Origin: Terriglobia bacterium
Lineage (GTDB): Bacteria; Acidobacteriota; Terriglobia; Terriglobales; Acidobacteriaceae
Assembly (NCBI GenBank): GCA_020072815.1
Contig: JAIQGE010000007.1
Span: 1 to 64,000, forward strand
Length of the DNA: 64,000 bases
Reading direction: 5' to 3'
Shown here in pieces: positions 1 through 8,492 of this stretch (position 1 is the first letter of the stretch; each line of letters begins with the position of its first letter). A model generated the notes under the pieces. That model was not told the origin of the DNA. It did not search any database and saw nothing but the letters and a program-made list of their open reading frames with translations. The position numbers and the translations under genes are program-made.

Positions 1-8
1 CGTCGCCA

Positions 9-320
9 TCAGCGCCCCATCCTTTCCCGCATGAACTTCTGTTTGCAGTTGTGCGCCGTTCCTTTTCGGAGGCGCGCGCCGCAGTCACCACAAGGCGGAT
101 TGTCGGCGTTCCACTGTTCGCGTCCGCGCGCGATCGCGAAGGTATACGTCCACTTTCCATCCTTGATGGGGATATCTATCGTTTGCTGGGCTTCGCTGGC
201 AGCCTCGCGAGGTTGGGCGCAGGATGCGCCGCGCTCCTTGCATCCGTCTTTTTGTCTCTGAGCCTGAATGTGTCGCAGCGTGCCATTAGGCACCAGCCTT
301 TTTCTGCGCGCGCGTGGCAA
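9..320 (-). CDS. Small zinc-finger-like phage-region protein
   Basis: A 103-residue basic protein read from a TTG codon. Its C-terminal third has a CGDCG pair followed by a His-Asn-Cys (AHNC), which looks like a small zinc ribbon or knuckle. The N-terminus is Arg/Lys-rich. It overlaps the 3' end of the upstream leftward gene by about 35 bases, as is usual in packed phage operons. No clear ribosome site precedes the TTG, so the start is uncertain. I do not recognise the family; nucleic-acid binding is only an inference from the cysteines and charge. It is the last gene visible at the left edge. Confidence 0.45.
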   Translation of the reverse strand: MPRARRKRLVPNGTLRHIQAQRQKDGCKERGASCAQPREAASEAQQTIDIPIKDGKWTYTFAIARGREQWNADNPPCGDCGARLRKGTAHNCKQKFMRERMGR

Positions 321-600
321 GAGCGGCTGTGAGTTGTTTTTCCGCGTTAGCGTTGCTCAAACACAAGGCACCGACTAGCTTCCGCGTTGACCGGAACAAC
401 GTGACTCGGAGTACTTGCTCACCTTCCGCAATGGTGAGCATGGCGAACAGCACGCGCCTTGGTCTCTTCCCGCCGGCCAGAGTTTTCTTCGCGGCGTCGC
501 ATACCGCACCTTCTAACCGGAACATCGCGACGGCGTTCGCGTCCGCGATTGCGATCATCAGATGCGGCTGCTTTCCTGGATTTATGGCTTGGTCCTTCAC
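286..600 (-). CDS. Hypothetical phage-region protein
   Basis: A 104-residue protein starting at GTG with a GGGAG Shine-Dalgarno about 8 bases upstream, which decides the start. The sequence is mixed alpha/beta with a basic middle (GGKRPRRV) and no motif I can name. It lies in a leftward set of genes running away from the repressor at 2664-3434, so it is probably a phage or island gene. Upstream, bases 601-797 hold no convincing gene. Confidence 0.5.
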   Translation of the reverse strand: MKDQAINPGKQPHLMIAIADANAVAMFRLEGAVCDAAKKTLAGGKRPRRVLFAMLTIAEGEQVLRVTLFRSTRKLVGALCLSNANAEKQLTAALATRAQKKAGA

Positions 601-797
601 TAGCGAGGCTCCCCTGAATTGTGATTTGAGTTTCAGATTTCGGAGATTGCTCGCCGTGCAAGCGGCCCGGAGCAGCAGTCAGTCTCCAGGCGGACCGGAG
701 AAGTATTTCCAGTCCAGGGCAGCGAAGTAGTGCCGCCCTTTACTACGTTTCAGAAGTTACCACACCTTCTTTGCAAACTGCCAATCGCGCAGCAGCG

Positions 798-1772
798 CTA
801 GCCACGCAACGTGGCCAGCTCGCCGGCATATGCCTTCGCCAGGAGATCGGCGGCCTTCGTAGCCATGGACGCCACGTCGGACGCGCTCACACTGACGCGG
901 TGGTCTTTGCCCCTGTCCAGGATGTTGTTAAGAAAGTCGGTCAATTTGGCCTTAAGCGTGCCTGCCATTGTCGCCCCGAGATTGAGCTTCGCCATAGCGC
1001 TAGACACGGCTTCTCCTGCCTGAAATACCTCGCCGGCGTCAAGGATCATCTCCTGTTTCCCAGCAAACACCTTTGCGAAAAAGCCGCGAAGCTCACTCTC
1101 GACAATTTGCTTGATATGGTCTGCTTCGAGGACATCGGTAGCCATGCAAATCTCTCCATGGCGAGCGAGCGTGAGAGCTTCGCCAAACGAGAACCCGCGC
1201 TGCTTGGAGATGGCCATCGCCGTGTCGCGCAATGTGATCGACGTGATGTCTACATAGCTGCGCCGGTCGTCGCTCAATTTGAGGGTATCTGCCGGATTCA
1301 CTCTATTCCAGTCCTGAGTGGCAATCTTGTTCCGCAGCCCATCCGCGTATGCTTGCACGCAGGCATCAGCGGCGTTCGCAACTACTGAGCGGGCATCGGC
1401 GGGGCTAAGACCTTCGCCCGCAGTGTTGCCCATTAGACTCTTGTTCAAAAAAACACTAAGAACGGCTTCTATTCCGTCTACAAGCTGCCGCCCCAGACCC
1501 AACTTTTCCAATGCGGACTCAACCTGGGCGACTGCTTCGTTAATGAAGGTATTGATTTGCCGAGGACCGCCCGGAGCCGTAAGAATCGGAATCCATCGAA
1601 GCATTGCATCAGTGCACGGTTGCCGGATCGACTCCGCGTTTGTGGCGTCCGACATGTTGGAAACAGGTTCACGGCGAGCGAGCGTCAGAGCTTCGCCGAA
1701 GCTGATCCTCTTCTCGCGTGCTATCCTCGTGGCTGTCGCGGCCAGCCCTTCGTTGATTACCGGGTAACGCAT
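798..1772 (-). CDS. Two-repeat phage-region protein with FGEALTLAR motifs
   Basis: About 324 residues from the ATG at 1772, with a GAGGTGG ribosome site; the start overlaps the stop of the upstream gene, so the pair is translationally coupled. Two modules each contain the same nine residues, FGEALTLAR, once near residue 22 and again near residue 196, each preceded by T-A-x-x-I-(A/S) and a basic stretch. Similar 'basic-aromatic-GEA-x-x-LA' segments occur in phage capsid or scaffold proteins, from general knowledge. Between them are helical segments with charged residues. The function is unknown. The duplication argues for a modular structural or assembly protein rather than an enzyme. Confidence 0.6.
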   Translation of the reverse strand: MRYPVINEGLAATATRIAREKRISFGEALTLARREPVSNMSDATNAESIRQPCTDAMLRWIPILTAPGGPRQINTFINEAVAQVESALEKLGLGRQLVDGIEAVLSVFLNKSLMGNTAGEGLSPADARSVVANAADACVQAYADGLRNKIATQDWNRVNPADTLKLSDDRRSYVDITSITLRDTAMAISKQRGFSFGEALTLARHGEICMATDVLEADHIKQIVESELRGFFAKVFAGKQEMILDAGEVFQAGEAVSSAMAKLNLGATMAGTLKAKLTDFLNNILDRGKDHRVSVSASDVASMATKAADLLAKAYAGELATLRG

Positions 1773-2542
1773 TGTTCCACCTCGCATTCACGTAGGACGC
1801 CACTCTGGAGCAAGTCCGCGGCCTCGGCGGGCGTCAACCACAGCTTCTCGCCAATCGCCACTCTACGGCCAGCGATACCGATTTGGTCGAGCGCTTCATA
1901 CAACTGATGACTTGTCGACTTCTTTCTTTCGCCTGGGATTCGAACACTGTTGACGGCGCTCGACGCCAAGAGGAACACTCCCTTTGCCGACGCAGTAAGC
2001 TCCTCGATGGTCTTCGCCTTCGCTTCAATGAAGACCCGCATGTTGTTTGCAGAAATACGAAGTGAGTCGCCAACTGATTCCAGATGCGTTTTGTCAAACC
2101 CCCGCAGCAGTCCGTCGATTTGATTGGCACTGGAAGCAAGAGCATCCATGGCCTGCTTAAGCTCTTGTGTCAGCTCCACGATGCGAGCAGGCCCGGATTC
2201 CGCAGATGCCAGCGATGAATCAACCAGTTTACACAGTTGATCGCGCTTCGCCTGTTTTGTCGCGGTTTCAAGCTCACTGCGGAATGTCTCCAGCTCCGCC
2301 GATAGTGCTGCGATTGCCGAGCCATCGTCGGCCAGCTCGCGCCGAGCAGTCGAAATGCCCTCATCAATCTCGCGCAGCTTTGCCTTTGCCGCCGCGTCGC
2401 CGGTACGCGCTGCGACAACAACTCTGGTGCGCCCTGATTCAAATCCCGCGATACACTGCGCCAGTTTCCCTTGGGATTCGCGAAGCGAGGCGAGCGTACC
2501 CTCATGCGCTTCAATCTGCTTTTGCAATGTGACGATGCTCAC
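1757..2542 (-). CDS. Coiled-coil phage-region protein
   Basis: A 261-residue protein starting at GTG with a GGAGAGAG ribosome site immediately upstream; an ATG further out at 2605 lacks one. Roughly residues 5-130 are heptad-rich (long runs of E, K, A, L, Q with few prolines), predicting an extended coiled coil, followed by a second helical part and a C-terminal segment resembling a 'LTPAEAADLLQSG' helix pair. No catalytic motif is visible. It is coupled to the FGEALTLAR protein by a 16-base overlap, so the two probably act together. Structural or tail/assembly roles are plausible but not shown. Confidence 0.6.
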   Translation of the reverse strand: MSIVTLQKQIEAHEGTLASLRESQGKLAQCIAGFESGRTRVVVAARTGDAAAKAKLREIDEGISTARRELADDGSAIAALSAELETFRSELETATKQAKRDQLCKLVDSSLASAESGPARIVELTQELKQAMDALASSANQIDGLLRGFDKTHLESVGDSLRISANNMRVFIEAKAKTIEELTASAKGVFLLASSAVNSVRIPGERKKSTSHQLYEALDQIGIAGRRVAIGEKLWLTPAEAADLLQSGVLRECEVEQCVTR

Positions 2543-2663
2543 GTCTCTCTCCTTTTTTACTCCCCTACTTCTTGCCGTTTCGGGGGCAAGGCCCACTCGG
2601 GGCAAATCAGCCGAGTGAGCCCCACATGCCGCCCCGATGCGCCGGAGGATGCTAGCGCACAGC

Positions 2664-3434
2664 TCAATGTTTTTCCTTAGCAGGGCAAAGCCACCCCACC
2701 ACTCGACCGAATACCGTTAAGTCTGGAAACATCTCCACTGTCCCAGAGTCCAAGCGAGCAAGGAAAATGTCCTTAAGCCCCGGCCTCGCTAACAAGCAGT
2801 CCCCCCCTTTAATACCAGCAGGTCTCTTCTTCAGAAAACCAGCCAGGTAGTTGCCTTTGGCGGATATGGCGATGAACGCTCCTGCTTCGAGTGCGTTTAA
2901 ATCTGTTCCCGATGGATCAACCAGCAGGATATCCCCCTCCGCGAAGGGCTTACCTACAGTAGGCAAATCGGCCGCTTCAAACGACTGCCATCTAATCGTG
3001 AACGGCTTCCCTTCGCTCCGCACTCGCAAAAAGCGCGTCGAGAACTTATTGACGATCATCCAGTCTTTGAACTGTTTATCTTCCGGTCCTTCAAGAGAGC
3101 GTATGTGAATATCGTCATCGGCTGCTGAAGATGTGCGGTCTGCTCGAAGCTTGTCGCCTATCGATTCCAACACTCCTAACTCCACTCCAGCCTCACCCAA
3201 AAACCAGATCGCATCGTCGTAGCGCTTCTGTTCGGCGGCGACCTTGCCGAGTCTCACTAGAAGATCAGTTGAAGGCGGTTTCGCACCGCTCTGACATGCA
3301 GACACCAGGGACTGCGGCACTCCTAAAGCGTCCGCAAATTGCCCCTGATTCATGCCAGTAAATTCCTGGAGCGCCCTTATCTTCTCCGGATACTCGGTCT
3401 TTGGCTTCATTTTCCTCTTGCTTTTGTTTACCAT
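2664..3434 (-). CDS. XRE/S24-like phage repressor
   Basis: A 256-residue protein with an N-terminal helix-turn-helix of the XRE/Cro type (about residues 18-70; motif NQGQFADALGVPQSLVSACQ) and a C-terminal beta-rich half with GDILLVDP and FIAISAKGNYLAGF segments resembling the LexA/CI peptidase fold. The usual 'DSM-x-P' serine motif is replaced by QSFEAADLP, so self-cleavage is doubtful. It is transcribed leftwards, head to head with the regulator at 3488, the standard arrangement of a lysogeny repressor controlling an early promoter. A later Met (residue 9) is an alternative start. Confidence 0.75.
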   Translation of the reverse strand: MVNKSKRKMKPKTEYPEKIRALQEFTGMNQGQFADALGVPQSLVSACQSGAKPPSTDLLVRLGKVAAEQKRYDDAIWFLGEAGVELGVLESIGDKLRADRTSSAADDDIHIRSLEGPEDKQFKDWMIVNKFSTRFLRVRSEGKPFTIRWQSFEAADLPTVGKPFAEGDILLVDPSGTDLNALEAGAFIAISAKGNYLAGFLKKRPAGIKGGDCLLARPGLKDIFLARLDSGTVEMFPDLTVFGRVVGWLCPAKEKH

Positions 3435-3487
3435 TTGATATTACTCTACTTATCGTTTGTTAAATCTGCCAAAGTGAGGGCATTAAA
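3435..3487. promoter_or_regulatory. Divergent repressor/early operator-promoter region
   Basis: The 53 bases between the leftward repressor and the rightward regulator are AT-rich compared with their surroundings and must hold both promoters and the operators. No long palindrome is evident. TAATAT on the minus strand is a possible -10 element. The rightward start codon is TTG at 3488. Confidence 0.45.
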
Positions 3488-3871
3488 TTGGCAACCTCGC
3501 CAGACCAAGACACAGCGCTTCGGCTGCTTGTAACCGAGATCATTAAACGCTGTCCAAAAAAAAGGGAACAGATCGCCGAGGAGCTGAGTTCTCGGCTCGG
3601 CCAGCATATCACGGTGCACATACTGAATTCATATACCTCAGCCGTCAACCGTTCTTCCCGTTTCCCCGCAGCTTGGCTCGAAGCGTTCAGCGAGATCGTC
3701 GGCGATGACCGACTCGAAAAGTATGTCATCAGCAAACGTAACCGTGACGTGTTGGAGTTTGGAGAAGCAGCCGCGAACGTTCTCACAGAGACGGTACGAA
3801 AAGGACTGCGTTTCATTGCGCGCAGAAAGCCGCGCAAAGGGAAGCGCGTTTCCAAGCATGGGAGCGCCTGA
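3488..3871 (+). CDS. Small phage regulatory protein
   Basis: A 127-residue basic protein translated from TTG, first gene of the rightward early operon. It begins with a helical region (KKREQIAEELSSRLG) followed by HITVHILNSYTSA, which fits a small DNA-binding fold in which a helix-turn-helix is followed by a helical arm; the C-terminus is a lysine/arginine-rich tail. In Mu-like phages a Ner- or CII-type regulator occupies this position; the assignment here rests mainly on position and size. It ends one base before the next small reading frame. Confidence 0.6.
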   Translation: MATSPDQDTALRLLVTEIIKRCPKKREQIAEELSSRLGQHITVHILNSYTSAVNRSSRFPAAWLEAFSEIVGDDRLEKYVISKRNRDVLEFGEAAANVLTETVRKGLRFIARRKPRKGKRVSKHGSA

Positions 3872-3872
3872 A

Positions 3873-4025
3873 ATGTCAAACATCAGCACCCCCGTGGGAA
3901 CCTCGCTGGTCAATAGGTCACGTAGGGTAGCCCCACAAATTCTTTTGAGGGGCCTTGTCACGCGCAACACCGGGCAAGGAATTGATTTGGTAAGGGGGAT
4001 CAGACCCCCAAAGCGGAATTTTTAG
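3873..4025 (+). CDS. Candidate 50-residue early phage protein
   Basis: An ATG-initiated frame of 50 codons begins one base after the stop of the upstream regulator and ends 13 bases before the next gene, filling the gap exactly. The product is basic, with no recognised motif. Position favours coupled translation, but the small size and lack of a family leave it uncertain. Confidence 0.35.
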   Translation: MSNISTPVGTSLVNRSRRVAPQILLRGLVTRNTGQGIDLVRGIRPPKRNF

Positions 4026-4038
4026 CTGAGAGAGCGAA

Positions 4039-4416
4039 ATGGCAGAGACGGCAAACACGAAAACAGAGATGCGGACGGGTAAGCATCGTCCCGGATACCG
4101 CCCTCCGCGCATGGGGGAAAAGCGCCGCACCCGGCAGCCGTTGTGGATCGACCGGCTCGGGCAAAACGTGCGCGACGCAATTGTCGAAGAACGCGCGTTG
4201 GGGAAGACCTGGTTGCAGGTATCGCAAGCCGTTTCGCCACTTGCCGGGCGGAGACTTGCTTGTTCGACCCTTGCTCGCTGGTTTGACCTTCGGATTGAAC
4301 AGCCGCAAAGGGAAGCGCAGGGATCAGCAGCCTTGCTGTCCGCAATGCTCAGGCTTACTCAATTGATTGAATCTCGTTTCCCGCAGACTTCAGCAAAGGA
4401 GCAAGTCTCTCTGTAG
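4039..4416 (+). CDS. Small HTH protein, DUF3486 (Mu gp27)-like
   Basis: A 125-residue protein with a GAGAGAGCGA ribosome site. The core 'WIDRLGQNVRDAIVEE' then 'TWLQVSQAV' then 'CSTLARWFDLR' follows the pattern of small phage DNA-binding proteins (leucine-rich helix, helix-turn-helix, then a Ser-x-x-x-x-Arg recognition helix) such as the DUF3486 family of Mu-like phages. That family is usually among head/packaging genes, whereas here it precedes the transposase, so the match should be treated as fold-level only. It ends 13 bases upstream of the transposase fragment. Confidence 0.5.
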   Translation: MAETANTKTEMRTGKHRPGYRPPRMGEKRRTRQPLWIDRLGQNVRDAIVEERALGKTWLQVSQAVSPLAGRRLACSTLARWFDLRIEQPQREAQGSAALLSAMLRLTQLIESRFPQTSAKEQVSL

Positions 4417-4429
4417 ACACTGTTTTTTT

Positions 4430-5269
4430 ATGCCACCACGCGCCGACTGGATTACGTTCGCCGAGCTTGTCGCCATCACCGGGTGGGACAGGAGCACAGT
4501 GTTCCGCAAGCAGGGAAGCGGGGAACTGAAGACGCGCCCCGGCGCGCGCATGGGCAACGGCAAGTCCTCTCAACAGTACAACGCCAGCGACCTGCCTATG
4601 GACTTCCAGGCCAAGCGCCTTACACAAAAGATCACCGCCGCGCCGTTGGCGCTGGTGAAGTCTTCCGAGCATCCCGTTGTCAAATTGGACTCGCCAGACA
4701 GCGACAAGGTCATCCGCTCGCTGGCGTCGCTCGACCCGGAAGACAGGAAACAGGCCGAGCAGCGGTTGCAGGTTATCGCTCCGATGATCAAATTCGTCAA
4801 CACGAAGAACGGCAGCACGCCGCTGTTCAAACTCGGTGCAGGAAGCGCCGAGATTACCAGCCTGAGTGAGATCGTGAAGCACTTAGTCACGGTTGGCCTC
4901 GGCTCAGAGAGTTCCATCTGGAGATGGTGGAAGGCATACAAGCGCGGCGGACCGGGCGCCCTGGCGGACGGACAACGTAGCGACGCCAACCTGTCGCGCT
5001 TCTTCAGCCGGCACAAAGATGCTGCGGCCTTCGCCACCAACAAATTCTTGAACGAACGCCTGAGCGTGCGGCTTACGCACGAGGCTTTAGATCGTGAATG
5101 GCATCGCCTGCGTTTAAACGCCGGCGACGCGCCGCCAAGCTATGAAACCACGCGCGTCTTCCTGAACAGCCTTTCGCCTATCATCTCCCCGGTCTCTCCC
5201 GCGATGAAGCTCGCAAAATACTTCGGACAGAGCTTCCGAAGATCGCCGCCGCCTCCATGGAGAAGATGA
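4430..5269 (+). pseudogene. Truncated MuA-type transposase
   Basis: 279 codons from the ATG after a T-run. Residues 4-60 form a MuA-like DNA-binding domain (DWITFAELVAITGWDRSTVF), followed by linker and core-proximal helices with the SSIWRWWKAYKRGGPGAL and PPSYETTRVFLNSL patterns that normally lead directly into the DDE catalytic core. The core (two Asp and a Glu, several hundred residues) is absent: after about base 5165 the frame runs into unrelated sequence and stops. A deletion that removed the catalytic half is the simplest explanation, so the element should be unable to transpose by itself. Confidence 0.75.
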
Positions 5270-5415
5270 TCGACCAGTGCTTTGAGGCCGACTACTACCG
5301 CGGTGAAAAGCGCAAATATATTTCGGCCCGGCTGCTGTTCTTTGCCATTGAAGAGGCACGGCTGCGGAAGAACGAGGCGGACGCGGCGGCGCTGGCGAAG
5401 GGAGCTAGCGCATGA
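5146..5415 (+). pseudogene. 3' remnant of a deleted early phage gene
   Basis: In the frame one base off from the transposase fragment, an uninterrupted stretch encodes a clearly protein-like tail (KIAAASMEKMIDQCFEADYY, then RGEKRKYISARLLFFAIEEA) and ends with a TGA that overlaps the ATG of the next gene (ATGA). The composition and the coupled ending indicate genuine coding sequence with no start of its own. It is probably the C-terminus of whatever followed the transposase gene, for example a MuB-like ATPase; that identity is a guess from gene order. Confidence 0.5.
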
Positions 5416-6029
5416 GCCACGAGCTTGCCAATTCGCGGAACGCGCAACTGTGGCCGTCGCAATTGTCGGCTTTGCATTCGCTCTTCCATTTATATGCGCC
5501 GCGCTTCCTGAACCTCGGCCCTGACAGCGCCGCGCGCAACGAGCGTCTGGCGTGGGCCTCTGGAATTGTCGGGCATGAATTGGACAGCTTTTCCTCGCTG
5601 CTCCCGGATGAGGCCGCGCGGCTGATTGACCTGATGAAGAAAGCGCTCGGCCAGGAGATCACACCCGCTCGGCGTAGGCTTCCAGATCGCGACCAGGCGC
5701 ACGCCTACGGAACTGCGGGAAGACGCGCCAACCCTTCGAATGAAATACGTCTCGTGGACGCGCCAACATTGGAGCTGCTCGGCGATTTGCGCTTGCAGCT
5801 CGGCTGGACGCCTGAGCGCTTCGCAGGTTTCCTTAATTCCACGTCATCGCCCGTGCGCGGCGGAGCGATCCGCACGCTCGGAGAAGCGAACAGCGTCATT
5901 TGGGCGCTAAGGAACATGCTGCGCAGAGCGGCGCGCGCAGCCAACCCCAACGAGAAGGGAACTCACACACAAAAGAAAGGTTTGAAGCGCAGGTCCGCCA
6001 TACACGGCGGAACCGGCTTTTTGTTCTGA
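5412..6029 (+). CDS. GemA/Gp16-like phage protein
   Basis: A 205-residue protein whose start overlaps the stop of the upstream remnant by four bases. The C-terminal half (LELLGDLRLQLGWTPERFAG, then RTLGEANSVIWALRNMLRR) matches the layout of GemA/Gp16 regulators of Mu-like phages, where a helix-loop-helix is followed by 'LT-x-x-EA-x-x-VI-x-x-L'. The N-terminal half (residues 1-90) is not recognised. It is consistent with the early region of a Mu-like phage. The 3' end is lysine/arginine-rich. Confidence 0.5.
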   Translation: MSHELANSRNAQLWPSQLSALHSLFHLYAPRFLNLGPDSAARNERLAWASGIVGHELDSFSSLLPDEAARLIDLMKKALGQEITPARRRLPDRDQAHAYGTAGRRANPSNEIRLVDAPTLELLGDLRLQLGWTPERFAGFLNSTSSPVRGGAIRTLGEANSVIWALRNMLRRAARAANPNEKGTHTQKKGLKRRSAIHGGTGFLF

Positions 6030-6049
6030 AACAGAGAGAGGCAACGACT

Positions 6050-6715
6050 ATGACAAGGACCACGAAACAGACACCCCCTAAGAACCTTTCAGAGCGCGAC
6101 CCTGAGCTTTACCGCGCTCTTCGACGGACTGCGGGACAACCAACAACCGTACAGGAGAACGAAGAGCATGGGAACGCTGCGCGACTGCTATCGTTCAAGG
6201 CAATCAACAGCAGCGAGTATGCCGGCGAAGCGCCGGCAATGGACATTGTGCTCGCTCGGCAACTCCGCGCGGACCTGAGCTTCGACTTGCATCTAACGAG
6301 TGCGTGCAGCGACCGCGGCATGCTCAGCGACAGTCTGCAAACAGCTTTGTTATTGGCGCAATTCATTGCGCTCGTTCTTCCGTGGGCTAGAGCTGCACAG
6401 GGCACCACGGGCGTTCGCGCAAGCCTTCTGATTGCCGAGTCTTTCGAACGCACCTGCCTCGGGTCGGTCATTCCCGCAAACAACGATTTTTTTAATACAG
6501 GCAAGAGCTGTGCCAGCGGCAAGGACGCATTTATGCAGCGCGGCTATGCGATTCAGTCTGATCCAACGTTCCGCGAAGTATTGCTGGCCAATGATTCCCA
6601 TGTATACCTGACTCGTCTGGCGAACTGGAGCGAGGCCGGCGACCAAGACGCGAAAGAGGTGTTCTTGTTTGTCTTGAATCACGAACTAGCGAGCTGCGAC
6701 AGCATCTCTCTCTAA
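6050..6715 (+). CDS. Hypothetical island protein
   Basis: A 221-residue protein; the ATG is chosen because GAGAGG lies about 7 bases upstream, although the frame is open further back. It begins with a polar Lys/Thr/Pro-rich leader, then a helical body. No signal peptide, membrane segment or catalytic motif stands out. It follows the GemA-like gene at a 20-base gap and probably belongs to the same unit. Confidence 0.55.
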   Translation: MTRTTKQTPPKNLSERDPELYRALRRTAGQPTTVQENEEHGNAARLLSFKAINSSEYAGEAPAMDIVLARQLRADLSFDLHLTSACSDRGMLSDSLQTALLLAQFIALVLPWARAAQGTTGVRASLLIAESFERTCLGSVIPANNDFFNTGKSCASGKDAFMQRGYAIQSDPTFREVLLANDSHVYLTRLANWSEAGDQDAKEVFLFVLNHELASCDSISL

Positions 6716-6792
6716 AAACAACAAACGCACCGAGACCGTGCGATCAACACGAACCCCGGTGCTAACCACAAATCGAAAAGAGGCTTCGACCC

Positions 6793-7563
6793 ATGGCTAA
6801 GACCACTCTAGCATCACTCCTGCTCGCCATCACCTTGAGCATCATCGCTGGCTGCGGCGGCTGCTCACTCGCTCCGCCCCAAACGTCCACGCCCAAGCCG
6901 TCCGCCATCACGGTCACCTGGCAGTTTCAGGATGGTAATGGCTACCACATGTGGATAGATCGTTCGTCGCTCGGTTGCGCGTTCGGCGTGTGCGACTCCG
7001 ATCTCCAGCTCTGGCATTTTCACAAAGACCACTGCGAAAGCTATTGGAACGGGCGAACGCCCGCGCAATGCGCAGTGGCCACTCACCTGGATGAACTGTG
7101 GTTTGTCCTGCACCATGATGCAGACGGCGCGTGGCGCTGCATCGGCTTCAATTACGTTGACTATCTCAGCCGCAAATGGAAGGTGCAAATTCTCACCGTG
7201 GCCGGCCACGCGCCCGGCTATACCATCATCCCTGCATCGGTCACGGCAAGCGATCCACCTACTTCTTACGATGCCATCGTGCAGCGCGATCCGCCCGGCG
7301 ATATTTCCAGCGACTTCACGCCGCCGCCAGGCGCGGTTAACTTCTCTAGCTCCTGGCAGACTGTGGCGGGGTTGGAGCAGTTCACCTCGGCTTTCACCGG
7401 CACCGTTTCCGCGCTCATGTCGCATCAGCACGAAGGCTGCCTAGACGAGCATTGGGATTTCGTCAACGGCGAGCCGGTGTTCTTTGGAGCGCTCGTCGGC
7501 ATCGGCGACAACGCGGACTGTATCCCGTTGCCGCCCGCGCAAGCGATGGTGCGCGTGCGCTGA
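6793..7563 (+). CDS. Secreted lipoprotein of unknown function
   Basis: A 256-residue protein with an AGAGG ribosome site. Residues 1-20 form a signal peptide ending in a lipobox (IIAGC), so the mature protein should be lipidated at Cys21. The rest is rich in Trp, His, Cys and Asp (for example LQLWHFHKDHCESYW and DELWFVLHHDADGAWRC), suggesting a disulfide-bonded or metal-binding extracytoplasmic domain. No family recognised. It may be a lysogenic-conversion gene of the prophage or the first chromosomal gene beyond it. Confidence 0.7.
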   Translation: MAKTTLASLLLAITLSIIAGCGGCSLAPPQTSTPKPSAITVTWQFQDGNGYHMWIDRSSLGCAFGVCDSDLQLWHFHKDHCESYWNGRTPAQCAVATHLDELWFVLHHDADGAWRCIGFNYVDYLSRKWKVQILTVAGHAPGYTIIPASVTASDPPTSYDAIVQRDPPGDISSDFTPPPGAVNFSSSWQTVAGLEQFTSAFTGTVSALMSHQHEGCLDEHWDFVNGEPVFFGALVGIGDNADCIPLPPAQAMVRVR

Positions 7564-7655
7564 GAGCGCGTACAATTCTGACTTATCGTCGCGGGATGGC
7601 TGCCGGTGGCCATCTCGCATTTTGCTTTGAAAGAGAGAGAGAGGGAACCTTTGTG

Positions 7656-7940
7656 ATGACCTTTAGGAGATACTCGTTGTGTGTGCTCGCAATGCTGGCA
7701 TCTGGCTTTTGTTTGATGGGACAGACCAGGCCGAGCGCTGGTCATGAACCCGCAGGCGCGCCTGGAATAAGCGAGGGCTTTCGAAGCGCAGCGGAGAACG
7801 TTGTTGATTGCCTCGATGGAGCGGAGCTTATAGCCGACAAGTCCGATGTTGTGTTCTTTCCGCAGAGTCTCCAGTGTCGCGCGATGCTCCGTAGATTGGA
7901 GAGGTCCGCCGCCACGACACAAGAACACTCGAGGCAATAA
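7656..7940 (+). CDS. Small secreted protein
   Basis: A 94-residue protein preceded by a GAGAGAGAGGGAA purine tract. Residues 1-22 form a typical signal peptide (YSLCVLAMLASGFCLMGQ) followed by a short polar mature chain with two cysteines. No domain recognised. It ends directly at the inverted/direct repeat cluster at 7941-7987. Confidence 0.5.
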   Translation: MTFRRYSLCVLAMLASGFCLMGQTRPSAGHEPAGAPGISEGFRSAAENVVDCLDGAELIADKSDVVFFPQSLQCRAMLRRLERSAATTQEHSRQ

Positions 7941-7987
7941 TGCGACTAGGATTTCATGCGACTAGGATTTGGCATTTCCTAGTCGCA
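7941..7987. repeat. Direct plus inverted repeat cluster (TGCGACTAGGA)
   Basis: TGCGACTAGGATTT occurs twice in tandem (7941 and 7957, period 16), and the second copy forms a perfect 11-bp inverted repeat with TCCTAGTCGCA at 7977-7987. It lies just beyond the last island gene. It may be a terminator-like hairpin, a prophage end with transposase binding sites, or an attachment scar. A near copy (TGCGCTAGGATTTGGC) is found at 31335-31350. Confidence 0.55.
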
Positions 7988-8477
7988 CCGCCATAAGACT
8001 CAACGGCTTACAGCCGCTTCTTGACACTTTCCGTCCCACACCACTGTCATCTTTTAAAAATCCACCCAACCCCACGCCATCCCCCCAACCCCACGCCATC
8101 CCGCAACATCCCGCAATATTCCGCGACGTTCCGCGACTGTCATCTACTTTCTGTTTCCCCACGCGGAGGCGCGGAGAAGCAAAGAAGAATTGGCCGCGAA
8201 TGCACGCGAAAACGCGCGAATCAAAAAAAACCGAAGTCAGGGATGGAAGCGTACTAAAGCCTGTTTGCGCGACAACCCGCACCTCTCCTGATTCGTGTTC
8301 ATTTGCTTTGATTCGCGGCTAATCTTTGTTTTTCTCCGTGTCTCCGTGCCTCCGTGGTGAATAGCCCCCGTCGCTGGTAGTATTCCTTTGTTTGCTTCGC
8401 GGTGAGGCCATCTAGTGCGCCGAACCGCGTGCTGCAAGCGCGGATGACACGCGGCGCAAGGTGCAATCTTAGGCGGT
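7988..8477. other. Gene-free interval with low-complexity repeats
   Basis: No supported gene in about 490 bases. It contains pyrimidine-rich tandem CCACGCCATCC and CCGCAACATC-type short repeats (8055-8140) and one copy of the CTCCGTG(T/C)CTCCGTG family (8334-8357) that recurs elsewhere in the window. The last 25 bases are a repeat shared in inverse orientation with 17062-17082. Confidence 0.5.
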
Positions 8478-8492
8478 TTGGAGCGGAGCGAC

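Noticed and set aside
2664-3434. LexA-like self-cleaving repressor
   Set aside because: The serine motif expected for autocleavage is not visible, so it is annotated only as XRE/S24-like.
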